64,000 bases of DNA from Verrucomicrobiaceae bacterium (GTDB lineage Bacteria; Verrucomicrobiota; Verrucomicrobiia; Verrucomicrobiales; Verrucomicrobiaceae), in NCBI GenBank assembly GCA_027489965.1, contig JAIXZA010000162.1, forward strand, positions 124,001-188,000. The letters are read 5' to 3'. The notes under the pieces are model-generated. The model saw only the letters and a program-made list of their open reading frames with translations. It made no database searches and was not told the DNA's origin. Every line of letters begins with the position of its first letter. Position 1 is the first letter of the stretch. Positions 25,415-40,400 of the stretch are shown here, piece by piece. Made by a program: the position numbers and the translations under genes.

Positions 25415-25430
25415 CTTTAAATGTCTCCTT

Positions 25431-28400
25431 TTAGGGGGCTGCAAGCTCGACAACGCCGCTTAGTCTAGGTACTGTGGTGACTTTCTCCGTGCCTACAGGA
25501 ACTTTCGGCAGGTGGAAGAAACCGTAACCTTGTGTAACCGTGCCCACTTTCACGATCATGCCCTCATAAGTGGCAGGACGATTCAATAGTGCAGTGGTTC
25601 CGGCGAGCGTGAAGCTACCGCTGAAAGTGCCAGTGGCGGCATCGAGCTTGGCGACTTTCAGGCCGTTCGCAGCAGCGAGTGGAACACTGGCGGTGTTGGT
25701 GAGGCCAGTTGGGCTAGGATTAGCGATGCTGATGAGCTGGCTCCAACTTGCACTTAGACCACCGAGTCGGAAGTCGAGAAGGGCATTGTCGCTGGTAGCG
25801 GGCAGACCCAGCAAGCGCTGACCAGCAGCGGGCCGGACATAGGCTGAGCCCTCGACCTTAACCGAGAGCGGGGCGAATCCATCTTTGTAAAGAAGGTCCG
25901 TGGTGACGCGAGGCTTCGACCAGGTGAGTGCACCGACAAGGCTGTTTGTCGTCACAGGAACGGCTCGCGTAATGTCAAACTGACCCACAAGACTGCCTGC
26001 GTTTTTGTAAAGCGTCTGGAAGACTAGCACCTGGCCTTTGTCACCGACGAAACCACCCGCAGTGATCGTATTGCCATCTGGCAGCTTTCCAGTGAGACTG
26101 ACGTTGCCATTGGCTGCGATGCTGAAGGAAGCAAAGCCGTAGCCTTCAGGCACGGTTTCACCACCCTGAGCCGCATCCAGCCGGAGTGTGTAATTTGTGG
26201 CAAAAGCTGTGGCAGGACGTGCCGTGGTCCATGGATTCCGCCAGGCGGGAATGATCAGCTGGGTGCCATTCGGATGCGTGAGGGTGAGGCGTGCCGTTTG
26301 ATCAGCAACGAAGACTTCCAAGAGCGCGTTTAGCGGTGTCTTTGCGGTATCTGCCATAGCAATGCCAAAGATGCTTCCGGTCAGCACTTGGTCCCCTGCA
26401 GCGCTCACGCGCATGAGCATGTTGGTGAAGCTAATCCTGGGTCGTGAGCCGAGGGTGACGCTGCCGGAGAAGGTGCCCGTGACGGTGGTGGTGAGGTCAA
26501 AGCGACCACCCAGATTGCCGTTCAATGGGGAACGCGGAGCAGGTCCAGCAAAGGTGCCGATGGCGAGCGCATCCAGGGCTACGACGTTCAGAGTGGCCTT
26601 GGACTCGGGGCTGGTGCCTCTGAGATTGGTAGCCGTGAAGCCCAGGGCATACCCACCGGACTTCGTCGCTGTCGGACGGCCTGAAAGCACGCCCGTGGCA
26701 CTATTTAAAGTCACGCCAGGCGGCAGGGCACCTTTGACAGCAAAGCTTACAGCAGGCCCGCCTGCCAGTGGCAGCACGGGTATCTGGTAGAAGTAACTCT
26801 GGCCAATGTAGGCAGTAGGCAGGCTGATGGAGCCAAGCGTAGGTGGTCTGCCAGTGACATTCAGCGTGGTGTTGAAACCATTGTCCACTGTGCCTGCGGG
26901 GCCGCTGACGGCGCAGGTGTAAAGGCCGGAATCGCTGCTGGCAAGGGGGCTGAGGGTGAAGCTGCTGGTGGTGGCAGGCAATGTGGTGCTGCCACGGCGC
27001 CAGACATAGGTCAGATTGTTCCCGGCTGCACTGACCCTGGGGGTAAAGGTGCCGCCCACGATGAGGTTCACGGTCTTCGCTGAAGTATCGACGATGCCGA
27101 CTTCCGTGGTCACTGTCGTTGCCATGCTAGCACCGGAATTCACCACGCAGGTGTAGGCTCCAGCATCTGTGAGTTTGGCATTGAGGAGGGTCAAGTTTGA
27201 CTTCGTGGCGCCGGCGACAGGTTTGCCATTAAGCCTCCATTGATAGCCCATAGCAGGTGCGGCAGGACCGATGGCGACGACACTGAGCGTGTGGCTACCA
27301 CCGAGCGGAATCATGGCTCCTGTAGGCTGGCGCACGATGCTGAGGGCAGGCGTGCCGACGGTGAGACTTGCTGGTTGGCTGATCGTCATCGCGGGGTCCA
27401 TCGTGACGTTGGTGAGTAGGATCTCACCAGTGGAAGAGCCTTCAGTGACCACGACGTCATAGAGTCCTTCATTGCTGCTGACGGCAGAGCTGATGCTATA
27501 GATCGGACCGACGGCGCCATTGAGTTCGATGCCATCCTTTCGCCACTGGTAATACACGCCGCCACTGACGGCATTTGCTGCAATGATGAAACGTGCAGAC
27601 CCACCCTGCGCCACATTCACCGGCGCAGGTTGCGTGGTGATGCCAATGCTGGTCAGGATTCTGATACCTCCAGGATTGAGCGTGCCATCCAGTGTGACGA
27701 CCGTTCTTGGAGCCAATGGACCTCGGGTCAGGGTAATGGTGTTCGTGGTAGCAGCCGCGCCATGGAAGATGCTGCGATCAAAGAGGATCGTCGCACCATC
27801 CTCAGCATCCCGCACAGCTTCACGCAGGGAGTAACCGGCCCCCATCACACCAGACGGATCAAATTCATCCAGCTGGGTAGTGACGATGAGCACACGGCCT
27901 TCCACTGAGCCAATGTCAGCACTGATGCCTAGAGGCCGCGGAAGCCCGCGCTGGTCAGTGGCTGGGGCAGTGGCGGTCAAAGCCTGATCAATCGCAGGAC
28001 TGCCAGCTTGAGGGACAAAGGTCAGGGTGGGTCCACCATGATCGTCCAAGGTGCTGAGTAAAGGATTACTCACGATAGCAGGTGTGCCTGATGGAGTGAT
28101 GCCCAGCCGTGTAAGCACGATGTTCATGCCACGATAGTTCAGACCGACCGCGCCCGTAGCATCGACATCGGTGCCCGTGTTCATAGCGACAATGCTATTC
28201 TCAAGGGTGAGCCTGTTCGTGCTGCGCAGGGCACCTCCTAGATTCGTGGAGAGGGTGCTGAAGTTCACGTTCGCAGTGCCTTCATTGAAGACCGCAGCCC
28301 CTTGAACGGTAGCTTCGTTGGCAGCGAAGGTGCTTTGATGGACCATGAATGTGCCGGTGCTGGTGTTATGGATGGCACCGCCACTTGCGGCCTTGTTCTC

Positions 28401-31400
28401 CATCAGTGCGCAACGTTCGATGCGCAGAGTGCCATTATTTTGAATGGCCCCACCGTTGCTGGCAAAGGCTGTGCCGCCACCACTTTTCAAAGTCACACAG
28501 ATGAGTGTCAGACTGCTGTCCGCTGCGACTTCAAACAGGCGATGATTGCCACTGCCTTCAATGGTGAGCCCTTTAGCAAGTGCGCTTCCATCGATAACGA
28601 GACCGCTCGGATCATTCACGGTGATGGCACCAGTGAGTCGGAGAGTCTGACCACTCATGGAGGCGGGGATGGCGATGGTGTCTGGGCCACCTCTGAGCGC
28701 AGCGGCGGCGATGAGGGCACGCAGCGAGCCAGCACCGGTGTCAGCAAGGTTGGTGATGCTGCGCAGCACATCGACGGTATAGGTCATCGTTTTGCTGAGG
28801 TCTTCTGAGATGACTTCGATCACGACTTGCGTGCTGCCGGAGTTCAGCGGCAGGACTTGGCTAAGTGTGCCGCTGGATACGGCGCTGCCATTGACCTTGA
28901 TGGTGCTGAATCCATCCACGGCGGTAGGCACGAGCGTGACGGTGGTTTGATCAAACGGCACGGTAGCTTTGTAACCCAGTGTAGCCGTGGCAAACTCAGG
29001 GGAGATGGTGCTGCCTGTCACGGCGAGGTTGCTGAGGCCAGTCACGCTGGAGAGCGGGCGTGTGCCTTCGAGGACAAAGCCGGTGCGGTTGTTGGCTTGG
29101 TTGGGCTCGTTCACCAGTTGGGCTTCATTGACGATCATATCCAGTTCGCGGCGACCCGTGCTGCCGACGGTGCCGGTGGGGAAGACGATCAGCATTTCCA
29201 TGCTGGCCAGTGGCTGCAAGGCGGGCACGTTGACCTTTGCCACGGGGAGAGCACCGCGTGTGGGTGCATCCCAGACGACGACTTCTGAGCCAGGTGCGAT
29301 GGGTGATCCGACGTTCGTCACACGGACGCGAGCGTTGGCTGCGCCATCACTCATCACGTCACTACCGAGGTAGGTGATCTGGAGATCAGGCCCGCCGACG
29401 CGATTGAAGATGCGGTTATTCGTCTCATCGTTCTCTTCGACGGCATTGAGGTGATCGGCGACGGCAAAAATGGTGTGCCTTTCATCAGTGTCAGCTGGGA
29501 TGGTCCAATCCAGCATGGCTGTGTAAGAGGTGCCACCTTTGAACTGATCGGGCACGACGACATGGCCGATTAAGGAACCACCGAGACGTGGATCGCCATC
29601 GTAGAAGGCAATGGAGGCATCTGTCACAGGCTTGTCACCAGTATTCAGCAGCTTCGCCGTGAGCGTGACGATGCTGCCTGGCCCCCAGGTCGTGGCATTC
29701 GCGAGCAGGCTTTCAGGCTCGACGCTGAGATCAGTGACCATACGGCGGCGCGCGAGCAAGAGGTCTGTGCGGCCCGGACGCAGTGCCCCATTGACGACCG
29801 TGGTCGTGCCATCGTCGTTCTTGGACTCGACGGTGACTTCTTGGATCTCGGTATTGAGATACGCGATGAGCAGATTACCAGACCGGTCCAGGATCGGCGT
29901 GAGGAAGCGCTCTTGCTGAGCATCATTGGAGAGGCGCACATCTTCGCTCCAGCTGTCTTCGCTAGGCGTGTAGAGGCGGTAGGCCACATCAGGCAATTCG
30001 TCACCGAAGAGGCCATTCCAGAGCACCATGAGCTGATCATCTGGCCCGATGGCGAGGGCGAAGTTGTCTGGGGTGCCGGGCAGACTATTCGGGCGCACGA
30101 TGCGGGGGTCGCCAGTGAAGTTGGTCTGCATGACGAGGTTCTCATCACGCATCCAGAGAGCGAAGACATCCCCTTGGGCATTGAGCTTGACCTTCACGTC
30201 AGTGTCGCGCAGGTCGTCGTCCGTGAGCCGAACGGGCGCTGCCCAGGAGCCGCTGGTCCAGGTCATGGACCAGAGTTCATCAGAGGACTTTTCACCCTCG
30301 GTCATGGTCTGTGACCAAGCGAGCACAGCTTTGTCTCCAGAAGCGGCAAGGTCGATCTGCGCGGTGCCTTCGATACCGCTGCGCACTTGGGTGGATGGAC
30401 CCCATGAAGCTGTGGCGGCATCCCAGCGCGCGCTGTGGAAGGAGTCAGGAGAGTCGGCGGTGCCGGAGACGATGTTCCCCGCATTGCTGACCCAGGTGAG
30501 CATCAAGTCGCCATCGCTGAGCGTGCCACTGAGGTTGATTTGGTGATCAAAGACGCTGTTGTCCGTGATGGCTACAGGCGTGGTCCAGGAGCCGGTGCCT
30601 GCGTTCCAAGTGGAGCTGACGACTTCGATCAGGGCGTTCTGACCTTCGATCAAACCTAGACCACTCCAGCTGGCATCCTTGATGCGCGACCACACGGCCA
30701 CGGCGTTGCCATTGCCATCAAAGGCGATCTGCGGCGTCATCTGCGCACGGGTATCCGCGGCGATGGCACCGGGCACAGTCCAGGAGGTGCCGTCGTAGTA
30801 AGTGAAGGCGACTTCAGAGAAGTGATACGGATTCGAGGCACCGGTATCACGCACGTAGAGCAGCATGATCTTGCCATTCTTCTCAGCCATGACGGGGCGT
30901 GAACGTGGGAAGACATTGGAGATGAGCGGCAGCACTGCCTGCGTGGGCACAGGGTCGGTCGGGATGAAGGTTGGATTGATCTCTTCCTTATTCTTCACTG
31001 GCTTCGTGACGGGTTGGCTCAGGCGATTAAAGGCTCTCAGCTCAGGCACGTTAGAAATGTTGATCGCAGCAGCGGCAAGGCCAGACTTCTTGATGCGAGC
31101 CTGCTGGATCGTGCTAGGCGCGGCGACATCAGCCAGATCAAAGGACTCTGAACCGTGATCACGCCAGCGCCGGGTCATGGGACCGATGCCGCGTGAGCGG
31201 GTATTCGTCACCACCAGCGGAGGCAGGGAGAAGTTTGCACCATTGGCGCTGGGAGCTGGGGCGGACCCGAGCATGAAGCGCTGCTGGTTTGAATCACTAG
31301 CTTTGGACTTAGCTTTGTTTGGATCATTTGGCGCAGAGTAGTTGAGATGGGCCAGGGTGATCTCGCCTTCATCGTCGATGAAGCCAATATACCATTCATA

Positions 31401-34400
31401 GCCAGCAGAGATGGTGAAGTCGAGCTCACGCACTAGGGGTGACGGGTAGCCCATGCGACCGTAGCCACGGCCACCGACCCAGACCTCTGCACCTGCGAGC
31501 TTGGCATCAATCTCCAGCGTGGCCCTGAGGCTGAGCGCACCAGAGAGAGTCGCGTCTTTGAGACGATAGGTCTCCACATCTTTGAGCTGAGTGGTGCCCT
31601 TTCTCGGCGCGAAACGTGCGCTGCCACCTAGCTCAGTGCCCGCATTGATCGTGAGCGTAATATCGACAAACCTGGCCACAGGCTGCATGCCTGGGATGGA
31701 GTCCAGCACGCCGATCTCGGCGATGGGTCCATACTCGCGGAGGATGAGGCCGCCTTCGACGTCGGGCAGTGTCCAGCCCTTTGTGGCGTCCAGCGTGCCG
31801 TTGGCGCGGGCAAAGAAGGCGACCTCACGCTCATCAGCACCCATGAAGAGGACGATCTTTCCAGCGTCTTCGTCATCAGGACCGGCGAGGAAGAATTTAT
31901 TTTTCCACCATTCATCATCTTTTTTCTTCTCCTCTAGGATCTCTTCAATGGGCCGAGAGAAGAACTTGTGACTGTTGGTCTGATTGCCAAAGAGCTTCTG
32001 ATCACCACCACGGTAGGCGAGTTCCCAGTTTGCATCATTGACGGTGTAGTCAAAGCTGCCGGTGGTGCCGAAGACGACGCCCCACTTGCCGATGATGCGG
32101 TTCTCGATGGTGTAATTCAGGTCGGTGTTACCAAAGTCAAAGCCGAAGTGGTTTGCCGTAAACTGCTCGTAGCCGGATTTGGGTTTGAAAAGCTCAATGA
32201 GTGGATGCAATGGCAGGTAGGAGACAGTCAGCTCTTCGTTTTTGGAGAGAAGCCCCAGGTCATTGCGCGCTTGCACGGCGATCTTGTTATTCCCTGGCGT
32301 GAGGCTGGGTGTGAGGATGGAGCCGAGGTCAAAACTATCCGACACAAAGTCATAACCCGTGCGTCCCGTGTAGCGATTCAGTCGCCTGTCATTGGCGCTC
32401 ACATCCACCCAGAAGTCGTTCGGGAAGGCAAAGATGCCGTTGGTGTTCCACTGGATGTTCGCCTTGATCGTGGAGCTGATCGGCACGCCACTGAGGAAGA
32501 CAGGTGCCTTCGCCGCGCCCATGGAGACGAAGTTGACCACGGGCGGCTGGGTATTCGGGGTGAGGCCAAGCGTTGGCATGGCTACGCCTTGGCCACGCGC
32601 TGGAGCATCCACGTCGATGTCGATGGCACAGAAATTCGGATGACTGGTGGTGAGCACGCCGGGTTTGGCATTGGAGATGAAGAAGACGCCTTTATCATCC
32701 GACACGCCTGTGCGGGTGCCAATTTGGAGCTTCACGCCGGGCCAGCCCTTGCCGACGAGTTTATTGGTGACCACTCCTGAGATCATCAGCGGGCCATCAA
32801 AGCGTGTGTCCACGTTGTCCGTCACGTTAATGATGGTCGTTCTGACCGCGTTGTTTGTGCTGCTCGTCGCGGTGAGGCGGATGCGGCCATTGTTGGTGAA
32901 CTGATTATTCCAGTCGGCACCGATATTCCACTCGATGTGGCGATCATTGGAAGGTGGAGGATAATCCCAGAGTTCAAAAGGATGCAGATCATCCCTGGGA
33001 GCAACACGATCACCCCAGAGATTGGCTTTTTGTGTGCCAAAAGCCCCCTTGATACTGGGGCAACCCCGCCAGGTAGCGCCACCATCGGGGGAGAACTCCA
33101 TGGTGATATTGACATTCGGGCTGTCGATGTCCTGAAGGGCGTAGAAGACATCCAGAAGCTTGGCCCCGGGACGCTGGACAACGCTTCCGAGTCCACCAAA
33201 CATAGGTGGCTCATCCACCGGAGTCAGTTTCAGCTCCACCGTCGCACGACTTAGTCTGACTGAATTATCATTATCCCCCACCATATCGTTGCCAACAGCT
33301 TGCACCGTGAACGAGTAACTCTTCTTGGCGGAGTCAAAGTCTCCAATGCCTCGGAACATCAAGTCATTGCCTACAGTATAGAAGTAGAAGCTGTCTGGAT
33401 AGACGGTTTCCTTGCCACCAAATTCGTCCCTCTTCACACCGAGACGCTCTGGGGGCACAGTGAAACGAACGGCAGAACCGCCAGCGTCTTCATCCGTGGA
33501 GCTGAGCGTGCCGATCTTTCGAGGCTCGTTGGAGGGTGTGTAATACCCGTCGTTGTTTCCTTCATCGAAATTCAAGAGAGTAAACACAGGCCGTGTGGGC
33601 GGATCATTGCGATTCAGCACGGGCACTGTGATCACCTTCTCAAGGGACTGCACAGGATTGCCATTATCCGTCGCACGCACGCGGAAGGAAAGTGTGGGCG
33701 TGGTTTCGAAGTTGTAACGACCAATGGAAAAGAGGCTATTGCCGCGCAGCTCTACGGTTTCGTTATGGGTATCTCCCGTGCCTGGGACGAGGCTGAAAGT
33801 AAGGCTTTGACCTTGGTCAGGATCGACGGCGGCCAAGCTGGTGACGAAGGTTCCCTGACCACGGTTTTCCTGCACACCACCTCTCGAATTCGTGATGTCG
33901 AGGGGCGCTTCGTTGACATCGTTCACGATGATTTCAAAGTCTTTGACGATGGAGGCCTGCCTGATGCCTGCCTGAGGAGTACGTTTATCGGTGCTCCTGA
34001 TGCGGATGGGGTACCTACCGCCGACGAGTTCAAAGTTTGGTGAGGCCTTCCAGCTCAGCACATTGCCTGTGATAGTGAAAAAGTTGAAAGCGTTTTTATT
34101 GGGATCATACTTATCCAGCAGATTGACAAAGGAGTAGTCATGAGTGTCCACAACGTCGAGATCGGCGGTGGTCAGCGTGCCAATGACCAGGTTCGTGACG
34201 TTCTCATTCACCGTATTATTGCTCAGGGTGATGTCTGTGGGTGAGCGATTGGTGGAGAAGGTGATGGTGAAGCTGCGTGTCGCAGTGCTGATCACTTCAT
34301 TGCCCTTCATCTCCTCCATGGTGATGGTGGCGATGGCGGAGCCAGTGACATTGATCGAAGCCGCCTGCACCCGCAGCGTGTCTGGGGTACCTATGCCGCG

Positions 34401-37400
34401 GTATTTAATCAATTCTAAGCGCGCAAACATCTCAGGCTTATCCGCTGAGATCCGAGTGCGGAAGGTGCGGCCCAGAGACTCCTCGTTGGGACCAGCAATG
34501 ATGCGTGAGGCGAAGCCCTCAAAATACTGCTCACTCTGCGCCAACAGAGAGACATCACCTGCGATCTCGAAGCTCATTGGATCATCCACCTCTTCGACGG
34601 TAAACACAAAGCCACGAGACACACTCGCATAACCATCTGATACAGACACAGTGATCGTCGCCGCGCCAAAGGCATCCCTCGCGGGTGTGAGCTGGATCGT
34701 GCGCGAGGTACCGCTGCCGGCCAGTACGATGCCGGAGGGTGGGATCAAAAGGTGGTTGCTGGAGGTGGCGGTGACTTGCAGACGATCCACATCACCAGCA
34801 TCCACATCGCCCACCGTGAAGGGGATGGCAGAGGAGGCTGTGTCTTCCTTGGTTTTTTCATTGCTAAAGACACTGAGTGTAGGCGGCTCCTGGACGTCAT
34901 TTACGTAGAGTACTAGCGCCTTCTCAAATGCTCCACTGCCGCTACCTGAGCGCACACGGATACGGTATTCATTCTTGGCTTCGAAGTTCGGGAACAAGTT
35001 CGTCGTGCGTAGATCCGCTGTGGAATCTCGCTGCCGCAGCACACCAAAGAGAGCATTGTCGTCATCGCCCGGGCCTGCTGCCATGGCGAGCAGGTTGTTT
35101 CCATCTGGGTCGCCGATGCTGGTGATTTTGGCGATCCCAGAATAGTCTGGGATGTTTTCATTAAAGCGGTTGGTGCTGAGGATGATGTCGTCGCCTGGTT
35201 CATCCACGTTGGTGATGGTAATGATAAAGTTCGCTTCCACCGTCGCGGCAGGATAGCCGTTGTCTCGACTCGCCACACGGATCGAGTAGGAGCTGCGCCG
35301 CTCGAAATCGGCAGGTCGTGAGAGACTCAGCGCATTGCCAGAAAGAGTGAAGCTGCTGTTGCCAGAATCTCCTTCGCCAGGCACCAAGGTATAAGTATGG
35401 CTCTGCGCGGTATCGGCATCAGTCGTTCTGAAATTGCCGATGATGGCGTTGGCATCACTATTCTCAGGGATGTCTGCGCGGGCGAGTGTGATGCCCGTGG
35501 GCGCAGAGTTCACCACGCTGCCACCCACGCGCAAAGCGAGCGCATAAATATGGAAGCTATTTCCAAAGCTGTTTGCCTGCGCGATGGTGATCTCACGCGT
35601 GGGCTTATCCGCCACGAAGCTGTATTCCACACGCAGACCGCCATTTTCACCGAACTGGCTTTGATCGGCCTGGATCGCATTCGAGCCGCTGCCGAAATGC
35701 AGCAGGCGACTCCCTGCTGACTCCCAGCCGACGGTGAGCAGTGTCACTACATAGTCCGTGCCCACACCCAGTCCTTTGAGCGTGATCTTCGTGGGATTGC
35801 CACCCCAAAAGAAGCTCCTGCCTAGGATAGCACTGCCACTGCCACTGCCGCTGACGCTGGTGAGGTTATTGGTGTCTCCATCGTAGAGCGTGGGTGCATC
35901 CAAATTGAAATGCTGATTATTTCCGGTCATGTTTGTGATGCCGGGCACGCTCACGCTGTTCACCGTGGCTGGTGCCGTGCTGCCGAAGTGCCGCGCCCAG
36001 ATCGTCTTGTCTGGGAGGATGCCAGAGCTGCTGTCATCCGTCCACGCAGCGGTGCTCCAGGTGCCGATGTTGTCATCCCCGCTGAGCTTGATGACAAAGG
36101 ATTGCTGTGGGCTGGTATCCACACCACCACCCGCCGTGCCGCCATCGTCTTGCAGGCGGACCGTCACCGTGGCCTCTCCAGGAGCCGTGCCTGGTGCAAA
36201 AGTGAGCGTGCCAGTGCTGCTGAGGGTGGGCAGCACGCGGAAGAGCGCATCATTGTCCGTGGTCACCAGGAAGGTCAGGCGCTGATTGTCTTCATTGGTT
36301 CCTTTTCTGAGGTTGGTGGCCAGATTGTTCTGCGTGAAGGAGCCTGAACCGGGCAATACATTGATGGTGTAAGGCAGAGAGCTACCCTCAGAGGTCCAGA
36401 GGAGCTGCGTTGTTTGGTTCACGGCGAACATGCGTTGCGCGTCCGCGCTGAAACAGATGTCTGCCCAGTTACCCGTGCCTGCGGAAGTGCGCTCAATCCA
36501 AGTGACGCCAAAATCATTCGAGGTCCACATCTTGCCAGGAATCGGCGTGTAAGTAGGTGCCGGTCCAAAGGCTTGCTCGGTGCCTGCGGCCATCACTTTA
36601 CCATCCTTAGACATCGCCACGCTGTTCCATTTGCGGCTCGTATCTGTGAGGCCCTGGCTCCAGCTGTCTCCTCCATTGCGCGAGATCCACAAGACGCCAT
36701 TTTTTGCGCCTGCGAGCATCGTTTGACCGTCTCCCGAGATGGCGACCGCGCCCCACGTCTGTTCTCCTGGACCGGAACGTTCCTTCCATGTGATCACATC
36801 ATTCACAATGCTTGCCGTGCTCAGTTTTTTGAGTTCTGGACTCTGTAAGTCACCCGGCGCGAGGATGATCTTGCTACCATCAGATGAAACGGCCAGATCA
36901 ATCCAGTAGCCCTCACCCAGGCGTGCCTTCCAGTTGCTTCCTGAGTCCGTCGTGCTGAAGAGCTCACCGGCGAAGCGTCCGGCGATCATCGCGCTCTGCC
37001 CATCATCTGAGCAACCGACCAGGAACGAGGACCTAGAGTTACTCCGATTCTGCGCAAAAGAGGCACCACCATTGGTGGAGAGCGCTAAGCGACCCGACGT
37101 CGCCGCGTAGATGCGCTGGCCATTATTGGAGATTGCCACGTTGTCGAAAGGCCATAATGATGCCGCATTCTGGAACACACGTGGAGTGAAGTTCGCGCCT
37201 GCATCCGTAGAGGTGTGCAGACGCCGACCTGCTGCCAGGATGAGCTTCTGTCCATCATCGGAGACATCGACCACGAAGGCACCCGTCGGTGCAGTCGTGA
37301 CTTGAGTCCAAGTCATGCCTGCGGGGTTCACGGAACTCGCGGGTAAGGTGAAGCTCGGTGCCTGATTCGGCGTGCCGGTGCCCGTGGCAAAAGTATTCAC

Positions 37401-40400
37401 TGAGCTGTAGCCGCTACCTGCACTGTTGGTGGCATAGGCTTTGAAGCTGTAATTCGAGATGGTAGCCAATCCAGTCACCGCTGCGGTGAAGGCACCATTG
37501 GCTGTGCCGCCTTCCGGCACCTTCGTCACACCTGTGCCGTTGATGATGGGATTAGAATTTGCAGAGGTAAGGGAAAAAACGATGCCTCGCTCGGTGGTCG
37601 GAGCACCATTGTCAGCCGTGATCGAGCCACCGAGGGTAGCGGTGGTGGCCAGCAGATCGGCCTTGGTCGCATCCACGGCGAGCACGGGAGGCCGCGGAGC
37701 GCGGGAGACGGCGATGGTGTAGGTCTTTGTAGTGACGCCATCAGCCGCCGTGACGATGAGGGTCACTTGATTCACGCCTGCATTCAGGCGGATCGGACGA
37801 CTCTGCACGCCGGAGACGACGCCTTCGTTGTTCACGCGCACAGCAGCACCAGCTTCGGCAGTGGTCGGGGTCAGGCTAAGTTCCGTCGCATCCACGGAAG
37901 TCGTGTAATTCGGCGTGCCTGCGCCGAAGCCGGGCGTGAGTGAGCCTACGCTTAGCGCGATGGCGCTAAGGTCGGCATTGGCTGAGACGGTGTCAAAGCT
38001 ATCCACCGCGCTGTAGCCTGTGCCCGCGCTGTTTGTGGCATAAGTGCAGAGCGCATAGCGACTGTTCGCCGCGAGGCTCGAAGCGATGGCGGTAAAATCA
38101 TTCGCGATGACGGTGCTAGCGACCACCTTGGTAACGCCACTGCCACCGATGGTCGGATTGTTGTTAGCAGAGAAAAGCGCAATGACGATGCCGCGCTCCG
38201 TGATGGCGGCACCGCCATCGCTGAGGGTGCTGCCACGCACGGTGATGCTGCTCGCAGCGGTCACAGCGCGCTGTGCATTGGCTAAAACGGGCACGCCAGG
38301 CGCTCGTGTGACGGTCAGCGTGTAGGTCTTCGCGGCGCTGCTGTCCTGCGCGGTGACGAGGATGGTAATGACGTTGCTGCCCACAGTGAGCGGCACGATG
38401 GCGCTGGTGCCGGGTGGGCCGCTATTCACGCTGGCCTTGGCATCGGCCTGGGCAAGCGTGGCGCCAATGGTCAGGCTAGTGATGTTATTCCCCACGCTGG
38501 CAGTGTAGCTGGTGGTCGCGCTGGCAAACGAAGGCGATAGTGTGCCTGCGGACAAAGTCAGGGCGCTGAGGTCAGCATTGCGGCTCAAGGTGGTAAAGGT
38601 GGCCACAGGCGAATAGCCGGTGCCCACGAGATTGGTCGAATACGCGCTGAAGCTATAGCCGCTACCTGCGCTGAGGCTGGTGAGATCCGCCGGGAACACG
38701 CCAAAGGCGTGGCTGCCAGCGATGACCTTCGTCACCCCATTCCCATCAATCTGTGGCGCGGCATTCACGCTGGTGAGAGCATAGACGAAGCCGCGCTCCA
38801 GGATCGGCGCGCCACCATTGCTGGCCAGGCGGCCGGTCAAGGTTGCCGTGGTGCCACTCACATTTCCGCTGCTCGCCACGCCCAGTATTGGCAGGCTCGG
38901 CGGTAACTCAAAGGCTCCGATATCGGGGGAGACACTCACGGCTTGGCCGCGTTGATCACTCGTGATGCTGCTGCCTAAAGCGGCATTGATCGCTGGGCTG
39001 CCAGCTTGCAGTCCCATCGTGCGGGTGAGTCCGCCATTCGCGGCTAGACCCGTGAGCAGTGGATCAGCAGTGCTCAAGGTACCGCTGCCCGTGAGGCTGC
39101 TGCCTGAGCGCAGATTCGGCACGATGCTCGCGCCGACGAGGGTGAGAGGTACCAGATTATTGATGTCTGCACCGCGACTAGCGCTGTTGCTGGCGACGAT
39201 ACTGTTCTCTACGGTCATGGCCTTGACCATCTGAATGCCGCCGCCAAAGTTTGCGCTATTACCCGCGATGGTGCAGTGCCGCAAGACGAGTGCGCCATCG
39301 TTAAAGATCGCACCGCCGCTGCTCGACCTGTTCTGCGTGAGCGTGGACTGCAAGACTGTTAGGATGCCGTTTTCATTGTAAATAGCACCGCCGTCCTCAG
39401 CCGCGTTACTGTTTAAAGTACAGCGCTCGATAGTGAGCGTGCCAGAGCTGCGGATCGCACCACCAGACGCACTACCGCCGAGACCACTCAGCGTCAGGCC
39501 GCGCAGGGTGAGCACACCGCTACGCAGATGGAAAGCGCGGCATTTCAGATTGGGGGTCGCTTTGGTAAGAGTGAGGCCGTTGCCCTCTAGGGTCACACCG
39601 CCAAGGTCATCAATGACAAAGGCGCTGTCGTTGCTTGTGCCTGGGACAGAGACCGGATTCAGCCGCATCGTCTGCGTCGCCAAAGCGGGCGCAAAGGTGA
39701 TGACATTCGCGCCTGCGCAGTCCGCTGCGGCGCGCAGTGCCTCACGCAGGGAACCTGGGCCAAACTCCGCCGCGTGTGCGACGGTGAGATCGACATAGCG
39801 GAAGACATTTCTCGCCGTGCCTGTGCCGACGGCATTGATCATGACGATGTCCCTCGAACCGAGACTGCCTGCGGGGATCGTCGCGGTGAGTGTCGTATCA
39901 TTGGCCACAGAAATGCCCGTCGCTGCGACGCCACCGATGGTGACGCTCGTCACACCTGTGAAGTAACGGCCAGTGAAGGTGATGCTGCCTCCGCCTGCGG
40001 CTAAGCTAGCCCGCGGCTGCACCGTGGTGATCTCAGGCCGCGTGACCGCAGGTGTCGAAAAAGTGTCCACCGCGCTGTAGGCCGTGCCCACGCCATTGAT
40101 CGCGTAGGATTTGAAGCTGTAGCCGCTATTCTCTAACAAAGCGCTGAAGTCTGCGGCAAAGGCGGCGCTGGCCACGACCTTCGTCACGCCGCTGCCGCCG
40201 ATGAGCGGGTCAGCATTGGCAGAAGTGAGAGCATAGACGAAGCCGCGCTCGGTGACGTCGCTACCACCTTCCGCAGTCAGCGTGCCTGTGAGGCTGGCGC
40301 TGATCGCCGAAATCGCTGTCAACGTTGCTTTGCCCAAAGCAGGCACCACCGGCGTGCGGGTGACGGTGATGGTGTAAGCCTGGCTCAGTGTGCCATTGGC

